From Spisula solida (lineage: Eukaryota > Mollusca > Bivalvia > Venerida > Mactridae): 64,000 nt of DNA. The DNA lies in contig OX365949.1 in NCBI GenBank assembly GCA_947247005.1, positions 17,487,130 to 17,551,129 on the forward strand, read 5' to 3'. This document shows, piece by piece, positions 57,501-64,000 of this stretch (the stretch's first letter is position 1; every line of letters begins with the position of its first letter). Both the position numbers and the translations under genes were made by a program. The notes below the pieces were generated by a model, which was not told the DNA's origin, did no database searches, and worked only from the letters and a program-made list of their open reading frames with translations.

Positions 57501-59262
57501 TTAGAGACTGAGAGTGTACCAACCAACCGTTGACTCTTCCACTCAATTAGAGACTGAGAGTGTACCAACCATAGACTCTTCCACTCAATTAGAGACTGAG
57601 AGTGTACCAACCGTTGACTCTTCCACTAAATTAGAGACTGAGAGTGTACCAACCAACCGTCGACTCTTCCACTCAATTAGAGACTGAGAGTGTACCAACC
57701 GTTGACTCTTCCACTAAATTAGAGACTGAGAGTGTACCAACCATAGACTCTTCCACTCAATTAGAGACTGAGAGTGTACCAACCACTGACTCTTCCACTC
57801 AATTAGAGACTGAGAGTGTACCAACCATAGACTCTTCCACTCAATTAGAGACTGAGAGTGTACCAACCACTGACTCTTCCACTCAATTAGAGACTGAGAG
57901 TGTACCAACCGTTGACTCTTCAGAAATATATCCATCCATTCCCATATCCTCATGTCCATCATAAATGTTCCAATAAATAATATGGAGGGGAGACAACCCA
58001 ATAACAGAAATGGATTAAACAAAGACACATTTTCAGGGGAGATCATTATTTACATTTATCCCAAAAAGCTGCATAATAAATGGTTTTAAAACCCTACACC
58101 AAAACTTTTGTTTCAAATGTTCCCAAAAAGCTGCATAACATACAGTTAATTAAAACCCTACACCAAAATGCTCAATCTGGTTTCAAATATTATTCTTTTA
58201 ATGAAATTTTGACAATACTTTGAATACTTTCATCAATTAACTTTTATTATGTAAGTTCATTCTTTTTAGTGCAGCAAATCCAGATTTGTAGGACCCCTGC
58301 AGAATGAATGGTTAATTAAAACTTGGAACTTACTGATACATTGCCTTTATGATCCTTACACGTTTCTAATCGTCGCTTCTCACTCTGCATAATACTCTCT
58401 AGTGTTTTAAAATATAAACTTTCACCGAGTTGTAATCTACGTTTGGCAAAGTCCAGCTGACTTCCAGGATGGTTTTCTGAAGGCTGTAAGAAGAAATTAA
58501 ATGTCTTTGTCATTTTTTGTTAATCAATATTTCTTTCATTCAAAACAATCCTTAAATCTGAACACTTCAGATCTGTTTGTGTCTAAGTTTACAAAAACCA
58601 ATTTATTTTAGGTAATTGGTGAAACAAGTTCTTCAAAATGTAATAATGCTCTCAATTTCTGCTTTCTGACAATATGTATAGCCTTGAGTGTATGAGAAAA
58701 GACAATCTCTCATTTTAATGAAGTTCTACTTAAAATTTTCATGTCAGATAAAACAGCAGTAATGCCTATAATTCCAATTCAAACTGCAGATTACTTTGAA
58801 TTTAGCCAAGGGCTGGTTATTCATCATTTTGCCAAGTTTATTTTTCATGGAAAAATTCAACAATGTGCCAGATTAAAGAATTTCTGCATCATCCATCAGG
58901 CCTGCCCCTGACAAATATCAGTATTTGAATGATAAATCTAGCATTGATTTTTCATTGCTTATTGCTAACAGTTAAATCTGTGTTTAAAGACTATCAGTGA
59001 ACAATTTGTGAACAAAGACCACTATTGCAAAACTTGTCTGCAAAGTTTATCAATCTTCTCTCCAAGCAGACCATTTCCAATGATATTGAACCAGTTAAGA
59101 GAAATCACATGTCAACTTTTTGCCTTCCCATGGGTGGTCTTTACAGACAGGTTTGAGTGTATACACATCATACATACCTGAACATAATTATTACAGAATA
59201 TTTCTCCCATGTCCTGGACCCTCTGTGTTATAGTTGTAAACAAAGAGTCACCACCCAAATCA
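48366..59262 (-). CDS. RBL1: Retinoblastoma-like pocket protein (p107/p130), 3' 15 exons
   Basis: C-terminal 678 or so residues of a p107/p130 pocket protein. These nuclear proteins hold E2F4/5-DP and MuvB on promoters as transcription repressors until cyclin-CDK phosphorylation. Exons in coding order: 59262-59178, 58483-58334, 56759-56677, 56036-55916, 55429-55331, 54935-54842, 54583-54315, 53792-53595, 53071-52892, 52392-52321, 51853-51727, 51217-51075, 50631-50575, 49533-49366, 48557-48366. Every join keeps phase. Pocket A runs from MGEIFCNNYVQ through WEALKVL; the spacer has the cyclin-binding SAKRRLF (54501-54521); pocket B runs from LGLFFRKVYHLAHVRLRDLC through GDLIQFYNQ to YALRF; the C-terminus has CDK-type sites in DAPPLSPLP, TSPRRVS and YISPHK, then LKAINNMIR and LFKRLQDV. 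The N-terminal half is past 64000. Vertebrates have RBL1 and RBL2; an invertebrate orthologue would be co-orthologous to both. Confidence 0.95.
48780..49010 (-). repeat. SINE tail fragment, minus strand
   Basis: Reverse copy of the 23400/24585 family tail: GACTGAGACAG, CAATGACCTCCAGCTTCCGG and GTACTA blocks. In an RBL intron. Confidence 0.6.
49098..49346. mobile_element. Palindromic MITE, GTACTGTTTTATCAAAGC family, copy 3
   Basis: CAGGGTACTGTTTTATTAAC at the left and CCTTGATAAAACAGTACCCA at the right. The interior is the reverse of 27497-27740. In the last RBL intron. Confidence 0.8.
49366..49533 (-). CDS. RBL1: RBL exon, C-terminal CDK-site region
   Basis: 56 codons: DAPPLSPLPATRCHTTSPRR, VSSKHSVYISPHK, then LPDRRMLYCFNRSPAK. 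Acceptor TATATTACAG, donor AAAG|GTAAAA. A palindromic MITE begins 20 bp after the donor. Confidence 0.95.
49560..49705. repeat. ~20-bp tandem repeat
   Basis: CATTGCTACACATATTT(TTA) recurs about seven times with 1-2 base changes. In an RBL intron. Confidence 0.85.
49837..50410. mobile_element. MITE with AATTTGACACGATC-type interior, copy 3, itself interrupted
   Basis: Ends CAGTATGGA and TCCATACTA, flanked by TA (49835-49836, 50411-50412). The interior matches 18021 and 38658 up to CAACTGTTAAA and from ATTATGCAAATGGAAGGTTG; between them is the AGTCCCC element. Confidence 0.75.
50085..50367. mobile_element. AGTCCCCTACCGG element, long copy, innermost of a nest
   Basis: AGTCCCCTACTGGTTTTAAG at the left and AAAACCGGTAGGGGAAT at the right are inverted repeats. 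Contains TTTCTGTTGCCATAGCAACC, CCAAGTTTCATAAAACTAGC and a GACGGACTGAC tract. Confidence 0.78.
50575..50631 (-). CDS. RBL1: RBL exon, pocket B end (57 nt)
   Basis: 19 codons, VFITQIRKYALRFSTNLNG, matching the F(Y/F)..(V)K.FAL(K/R)(Y/F) end of the pocket. Acceptor CTTTTCCAG, donor GGG|GTAAGT. Confidence 0.92.
51075..51217 (-). CDS. RBL1: RBL exon, pocket B
   Basis: MMPIRSSSTLPVPHPSSHPP then a linker to GEERGDLIQFYNQ. Acceptor ATGTTACAG, donor CAG|GTAATA. Confidence 0.94.
51330..51445. repeat. 22-bp tandem repeat, about 5 copies
   Basis: TTAGGTTACCTAACAATACA plus AA recurs; one copy lost TTACC. In an RBL intron. Confidence 0.88.
51727..51853 (-). CDS. RBL1: RBL exon, pocket B, with duplicated acceptor
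   Basis: VYRSVLLNGRYRHTSGSSDG then a Ser/Glu-rich insert to EDGREK. Acceptor GTATTACAG at 51853; a tandem copy of this acceptor and the first 12 codons lies 78 bp upstream (51931) in the same frame. Donor AAAA|GTAAGT. Confidence 0.92.
51854..51965 (-). repeat. 78-bp tandem duplication of RBL acceptor and exon start
   Basis: ACGATAACGACCATTCAACA, AGACACTTCTATATACCTGT and AATAC occur at 51819 and again at 51897. The second copy reproduces the acceptor and the first 12 codons of exon 51727-51853 with no change in the coding part. Confidence 0.9.
52321..52392 (-). CDS. RBL1: RBL exon, pocket B
   Basis: 24 codons: VTENSQPFQNIMKCYRLQPQ then AQSH. Acceptor TGATTACAG, donor CAT|GTAAGT. Confidence 0.94.
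52892..53071 (-). CDS. RBL1: RBL exon, pocket B
   Basis: 60 codons: VYHLAHVRLRDLCDRLDI, MWTCLEHVIVHYTELL, KDRHLDQIIMCSVYVISK. Acceptor TTATTACAG, donor AAG|GTTTGT. Confidence 0.95.
53370..53560 (-). repeat. SINE copy (CCAGTTTTCCTGGA family)
   Basis: ACCAGTTTTCCCAGACTGCA, CCAGTACTAACTTACTCTTC, GTGGAGCAAAATTTAACATT, then a degraded tRNA-like part with GAATCAGACCC. In an RBL intron. Confidence 0.7.
53595..53792 (-). CDS. RBL1: RBL exon, spacer to pocket B
   Basis: 66 codons, phase 0: VLIPVQTQVLTPPVTQKVTV, an Ala/Thr/Pro stretch, then KGGSLGLFFRK that opens pocket B. Acceptor TTATTTGTAG, donor AAG|GTAATC. Confidence 0.92.
54315..54583 (-). CDS. RBL1: RBL exon, spacer with cyclin-binding motif
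   Basis: Pro/Ser-rich: PLQSPTGPSAADRFSSPSPG then SAKRRLF. The KRRLF is an RxL-type cyclin docking motif in p107/p130. The rest is low complexity (Thr/Gln) to TQDGRQ. Donor CAG|GTATGC. Confidence 0.93.
54842..54935 (-). CDS. RBL1: RBL exon, spacer
   Basis: 31 codons plus one base: VSLPAQVDTGTATKISLRR then IVLDRHTQSTTK. Acceptor AATATTTCAG. The donor must be AAAG|GTTGGT: the nearby better-looking TTG|GTATGA would bring a stop at the next exon. Confidence 0.85.
55331..55429 (-). CDS. RBL1: RBL exon, pocket A end
   Basis: IEECILESLAWRNDSPVWEA then LKVLNSDVPQSAE. Acceptor AATATTTCAG, donor GAG|GTTTGT. Confidence 0.93.
55916..56036 (-). CDS. RBL1: RBL exon, pocket A
   Basis: FPWIVDIFDLSPYHFYKVIE through GLSRDVVKHLNH. 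Acceptor TGATTTCAG, donor CAT|GTAAGT. Confidence 0.95.
56677..56759 (-). CDS. RBL1: RBL exon, pocket A
   Basis: GLLEHDVFHRSLFACCLEII then IFSYNSQ-R, the highly conserved FHRSL.ACCLE core. Donor AG|GTATGT splits the Arg codon. Confidence 0.94.
56825..57925. repeat. 42-bp minisatellite, about 26 copies, with 46-bp variants
   Basis: Unit AGAGTGTACCAACCACTGAC plus TCTTCCACTAAATTAGAGAC plus TG, with C/A, AC/GT/AT point variants. Several units have an extra AACC, making 46 bp and breaking the 14-codon frame. It lies in the RBL intron between 56759 and 58334. Translated ORFs (for example 57644-57964 plus) are repeat artefacts. Confidence 0.95.
58057..58188. repeat. ~70-bp tandem duplication
   Basis: CCCAAAAAGCTGCATAA and AAAACCCTACACCAAAA occur twice, with variable sequence between. 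In an RBL intron. Confidence 0.75.
58334..58483 (-). CDS. RBL1: RBL exon, pocket A
   Basis: 50 codons, phase 0 both sides: PSENHPGSQLDFAKRRLQLG through ETCKDHKGNVS. Acceptor TTCTTCTTACAG, donor TCA|GTAAGT. Confidence 0.93.
59178..59262 (-). CDS. RBL1: RBL exon (pocket A start), first in window
   Basis: Acceptor ATACATTTCAG, donor CAG|GTATGT. Encodes DLGGDSLFTTITQRVQDMGE and IFCNNYVQ after one base of a split codon, so at least one upstream exon ends in phase 2 beyond this point. Confidence 0.9.
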
Positions 59263-59454
59263 CTGAAATGTATAATAAACATCTCTCATAAATTAACATA
59301 CAGACAAATCTCACTTTCCAACCACAGATTCAGTAACCATCTTAAGTGAGTGGTGTCAATTCAGACTCCATAGATCTAAAATAGGATTAAGTGTGGTAAA
59401 TACAACTACTGGTTGCCACGTGGTTGTACAATCCAATGGATTCACTTGACTAAT

Positions 59455-59640
59455 CTCAAAACTGACAGATCAATCTCAACATTGGCTAATCTATCTCAAA
59501 ATTGGCAAATAGTTCTCAACATTGGCTAATCGATCTTAACATTGGCTAATTGATCTCAACATTGGCTAATTGATCTCAATATTAGCAGATCGATCTCAAC
59601 ATTGAATCACAACACAGGCAGATAGATCTCAACATCCAAA
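59455..59640. repeat. 20-bp tandem repeat
   Basis: CAACATTGGCTAATTGATCT recurs about nine times with decay. It lies upstream (coding sense) of the first RBL exon in the window. Confidence 0.85.
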
Positions 59641-59754
59641 GACCAATCGCTACACACATATAGATTAGGGGCATCCAGGGGAAAGGGCTAACAAAACGTT
59701 TTACTGAAGTATTTCAACTATGTCATCCACTTTAATATACACAATAAAGCACAC

Positions 59755-59842
59755 CACAAACTTGAGACAGACCACAGGCTGTGAGGTATACAACTTGAGA
59801 CAGACCACAGGCTGTGAGGTATACACAGACTGTGAGGTATAC
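59755..59842. repeat. Short tandem repeat, CAACTTGAGACAGACCACAG unit
   Basis: CAACTTGAGACAGACCACAG then GCTGTGAGGTATA occurs twice, followed by a partial third copy (CAGACTGTGAGGTATAC). Confidence 0.88.
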
Positions 59843-60469
59843 AAAGTATTTCAACATTTATTTGACAATTGATCAGTAGACAAGAGAACAAAAACCAAAC
59901 CAAACATAGTTTGAAAATAGAAATTTCACATCCGACCAAATCAATCAAGCACTTAATACATATAGGGTAATTCACAGCTGCACAGCAAAAATCTGGATTG
60001 AATCATTTCAACATTAATTAATTTTACTTTCTTTACATGTTTTCCTTTGAACCAAGTCAGTTTGATATGTTATCTCCAAGGAATATTATATTACGTATAT
60101 TACTATTAGGCAGCTTAATAATTATGGTCATTTTACACTAAATACAAATCTGTATTAAAAGGTAATCTGTTTAAAGCATTCACATTCATGCAACCCTGCT
60201 TGGATGGACTGGCTGCTATGTATGTGATATACTGAATGAATAGAATGGAAAAACTTCTTAAATCAGAATAAATCTTTACAGTATATAACCTTAATCAGTA
60301 TTTGAAACCCACTTTGAAATGATCCATGTAACGAGCATTTTACTTAAGAACAAGCAGCTGTTATGGTCCTATTTCAAATCAATATTTATTTTGTATTCAT
60401 ATCAAATATATATATTTTTTTTAATCAAACATACATATTTTACGTAATTCATAGGTACCATCAGATAGT

Positions 60470-60643
60470 CAGGCCTAGACACTAACTATTTTGGCCACTG
60501 GTCACTATTTTGGACACTGGTCCGACAGGGCAAAAGTGCCAAATTTGTAAATAGGACAGTTACTGGTCCTTCAGAATTTTCATTGGTCCTTCTGGATTTC
60601 CACTGGTCTCGGACCAGCGGACCAGTGTTAGTGTCGAGCCCTG
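60470..60643 (-). mobile_element. 174-bp element, CAGGGCTCGACACTAAC ends, copy 3
   Basis: Starts CAGGCCTAGACACTAAC, ends GTTAGTGTCGAGCCCTG. An internal CACTATTTTGG.CACTGGTC duplication makes it longer than the other copies. ATAGT / ATAGA flank it. Confidence 0.8.
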
Positions 60644-61249
60644 ATAGAGGTAACAGTCTTAATATTTATACTTTATAGCAAGGTACCAGGATAATAATAC
60701 AGTAAGTGTACATTTTCGCAAATTTGTTATTCTCTATTATTCTGCAATGTTTAATGAGTGTGAAATTAAATTTCAAGAAATATTTAATTTGGCCTACTCA
60801 ACCAATTATTATGCATAATTGCATATCTATAATAAATGCACCTCCAAATCCCCTGCCTGATCAAACTACAGTAAAATTTAATATACAACAGTCCAGTGGG
60901 ACATTGTTGACATTTATAGCATCATGTTTCAATGACTTCAGAATTGAATAGATTCAGCGCCAGAAATGAGAGGGAGAGAAAATGGAGGACAAATAAAAGT
61001 TCTCGAGACTAAATCAATTCCATGAGATATGGAGATTTATATCACCGAGTGTTTGATCTTCCATTCAACAACCAACAAACTAATAATTGCTCATCAATTA
61101 TCGTCAGAATGTAAAACATGGAAAGTATAAGTATCAGTAATAATGCATGCAATCGCATCATTTATGATCGGGAAATGGTAAAATTGTTAATAATTGACAA
61201 CAGGAAATGGTTCTCTTATCTTCCATCGGTTTCGGTTTATAAGGTTGCT

Positions 61250-61490
61250 TTTAAAACAAGCATTTTCCATGCATTATGTATGATCAAAAATGTCTTAATT
61301 GTTTTGGTCTAAGATCTATTTTGAGCCATTGGGAATTGTCTATATTCCAATGCATTAAATACGAATGAAATTTCTAATCAGTTTGCTTAAGATCTAGTTG
61401 GAGCAATTGGGAACTCTATTTTCCATGCATTAAATATGAAATTTCTGGAGTTTTTGTGTTAGATCTTTTTGAAACAATTGTCAATCTTCT
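61250..61490. repeat. ~80-bp degenerate tandem repeat, 3 copies
   Basis: CCATGCATTAAATA, GAAATTTCT, then TTAGATCT and ATTGGGAA blocks recur with heavy divergence. Confidence 0.5.
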
Positions 61491-62249
61491 ATCAAGGCCA
61501 ATAACTAACATGATGAAAAAGAACATGAAAATAAAATCAACATGAAAACTCAACAACAAACCATCGGCATAAATACAATAATTTAACCATTTTAACATTC
61601 AAATGGCCGAAGATTTTGACACTAAGGAAAAACCAATATCAAGTACTTCCAGACACTTTGCCAAGTACTTAAGGACAAAATCTTGTCTGACACTCAAGTA
61701 CCTCAATTGTGGTAAAATTACTATCTCCAGTACAATCATAGATATAAAACAGTGAATTTCCCAGGTCAAATTGTCACCCCTTTAATGTCAAGTGGTTGAA
61801 TTGTTGATAGTGTCTAGGGCCCTATTGTCACACAGCTGTGCATAGTAATTAGCCATTCTATAAACTTTAAAGTATTCAAACGGACAATAAATCGTATCTT
61901 AACAAGACATTGAAGAAATAGCAGAAAGTAACAATACTTTTTAACATCTAAGCTATAATTACTGAAGAATTTCGACATGTAATTATAAAACACTGTACTT
62001 AATAAAAGTTCTCAAGAATAGTCTTCAAAGTGAATTTGAACTTGACAAAGGATATAGATTTTATAGTAACACCTCCTGCGGTCTACTGATTAATGTTTAC
62101 CAGTCAATGTACCTGCTCAGTGCTATACCTTACTGTTACAAGTGTTCTAGTTGAGTTCAAATCAATGACATCTCATTGTTAAGCAGGTACACAAACGCCT
62201 GTCTTCTACACTGAGTCCTTGCAACATCAATTACATTTTAATACTGTTC

Positions 62250-62620
62250 TCCCTATCTCTCTTCCTTGCCCTCGGCAGATCTTCCTTGCCCTTCACAGAT
62301 TACCTCCCTTGCCCAAGGCAAATTATCTCCTATGTCATCTGCAGATTATCTGCCTTGCCCTTGACATATTACCTCCCTTGCCCTCGGCAGATAATCTTCC
62401 TTGCCTTCGGCAGATTATCTCCTCTGCCCTCGACAGATTATCTTCCTTGCCCTCGGCAGATTATCTCCTCTGCCCTCGACAGATTATCTCCCTTGCCCTC
62501 GGCAGATTATCTCCCTTGGCAGATTATCTCCCTTGCCCTCGGCAGATTATCTCCCTTGGCAGATTATCTCCCTTGCCCTCGGCAGATTATCTCCCTTGCC
62601 CTAGGCAGATTATTATCAAA
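62250..62620. repeat. 23-bp minisatellite with 17-bp deletion variant
   Basis: CTTGCCCTCGGCAGATTATC plus TCC repeats about 15 times; a shortened unit CTTGGCAGATTATCTCC alternates with it from 62513. ORFs across it are translations of the repeat. Confidence 0.92.
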
Positions 62621-64000
62621 AGAGGCAGTTAATAAATACTAACAATATAAATTTTGAGTAAATACATTTTACCCTATTTGGACTTAATAATTTATTGACA
62701 AAACAATACCTTTTCAGAACAAGGCTGTATTCCAACTAAAGTGAATCGAAAAAATTGAGCCAGAAGACACAAGATAAAGCCCAAAGATTATTAATCATAC
62801 TTAACAGAACTTTAGTTTTATATTAATGCAAAATAATTATATTTTTGCGACCGTCATAAAACATTTAGTGAATTATCAAACCAAATCGAGAAAATTTCAT
62901 AATGTGCTACATATTTATCAACTTTACCAAATAAATAAAATATTTGATTATCTTAATACAATGCCATACATGAATAATGTCAACAAAGTCATAAAATAAA
63001 CTCAAATGTCATTAAAGTTCAAACCGAAATCATTCAAAATCATTCAATCTTCCATCGGATATCAGATCAGAGATCCTAATATATCTGTAGGTTATTGATC
63101 AAAATTGATTTTCACTACAAAACATTAAATACACAACACAGACTAATTTGGAAGTTTTAGCCTTGAAATATCACGAACATTTATCCCAAATTGGCACAAG
63201 TCCAGCTTTGTTTAACTGTCTATCATTTTCTACTCAGTACAACTCGATAATATTGTAAAATGATCTGTCCAGTTTGGATGAAATGAACATTATTTTGAGA
63301 ATCAATAGGAGATTATTAAAGTTTTTATAAATTTTTGGACAGAAATTTGAAAATTCACTTGACTTGTGTTGAAATTTGAAAATAGACAGACCAAATAAAA
63401 AATTGCATAAAAATCTTTCCCCCAAACGACAAAATTAATACAAGTATGTAAATACACTTAGAAGATTCAGACTGAGTAAAAAGCCTTTTTCCCTGATCTA
63501 TTAATAACAAATAGAAGTATGTATTTAAACTGAGCTTTGAAGATTCAGACCGATATTTCCTGAAGTCGTTTCCAGCCTAAACAATGTCAACAATGAATGT
63601 CATAGCTAGAAGTTGAGAGAAATTCCTCATACAGTTGACTTTTTTAACTAGCACTTATAATGCCTCCATACATCGGATATTAGTACCACAGCCTAGATAT
63701 CTAATGGAATATTCTTTCAAACAGAATAAATCAACCAGTCTCTATCCCCTCTAGCCATGGGCATTAACAATAAATGTGTGGATATTAGCACATTAAGAAT
63801 TCAAAGAAATGCTTGAGGCCTAGTTTTCCACCATGGAGCAGAACTAGTCAGATCAGCTCTCAATCGACTTTCATCTCCTATTTCTCTTACATTGTACATT
63901 ACAATAATGCAAGCAGTGAATACAATATGTACCCTTGAGGCACTTAGTAATAATACTTCTATTACATGAATGTTGTAAGATAAACATCACATCCACAGGG

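Larger units (their letters stand above)
59843..64000. other. No further coding exon seen up to the right edge
   Basis: I searched the minus strand for N-terminal p107/p130 motifs (cyclin-fold A/B of the N-terminal domain, the TPLTG-type CDK site before pocket A) and found none with usable splice sites. The region is most simply a long RBL intron, with the 5' exons beyond 64000. Confidence 0.45.

Noticed and set aside
57644..57964. 106-codon ORF with TDSSTQLETESVP repeats
   Set aside because: Minisatellite inside an RBL intron; 46-bp variants break frame, and splice context is missing.
62219..62642. Overlapping Leu/Pro-rich ORFs
   Set aside because: They translate the 23-bp minisatellite in several frames.

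Overview
The window is eukaryotic nuclear DNA: AT-rich, intron-rich, with GT-AG splice sites and sparse short exons in a sea of short repeats. The four protein genes recognised are metazoan. The repeats (tRNA-derived SINEs, many non-autonomous inverted-repeat elements, tandem-repeat elements ending in hairpins next to a GCTCACCTG motif, ACGG-rich tracts) look like those of a bivalve mollusc. The phylum-level call is inference from repeat style; no species is proposed.

Layout. 1-7.6 kb: a 30-bp minisatellite, several inverted-repeat elements, no proven gene. 7.67-9.43 kb, minus: the first two coding exons of SLC66A2 (PQ-loop protein); the remaining exons were not found and probably lie to the left. 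9.8-10.07 kb: an unrecognised 90-codon ORF. 11.70-15.46 kb, plus: a complete three-coding-exon BTB-BACK-kelch gene (613 aa). 16-23 kb: gene-free, several small inverted-repeat elements. 23.09-33.60 kb, plus: a complete six-exon PRELID3/slowmo gene (194 aa) whose introns carry SINEs, a 1.36-kb tandem-repeat element and a nested transposon. 33.6-48.4 kb: gene-free interval between convergent genes, packed with repeats. 48.37-59.26 kb, minus: the 3' 15 exons of a retinoblastoma-like (p107/p130) gene covering pocket A, spacer, pocket B and the C-terminus; its 5' half lies beyond the right edge. 59.3-64 kb: intron or flank of that gene, with minisatellites and one small element.

The genes are not an operon and show no common pathway: a PQ-loop membrane protein, a probable Cullin-3 adaptor, a mitochondrial lipid-transfer protein and a cell-cycle pocket protein. 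All exon boundaries were read by hand from splice consensus, phase continuity and family similarity; the three neighbouring-exon chains join without a frame break.

The most unusual content is in the repeats and in one exon: a 78-bp in-frame tandem duplication across a splice acceptor of the pocket-protein gene, a three-level nested insertion, a transposon whose right end is tandemly amplified four times, a small element family with apparent 5-bp target duplications, and an array of tRNA 3'-half units. I found no evidence for an undescribed multi-gene system.
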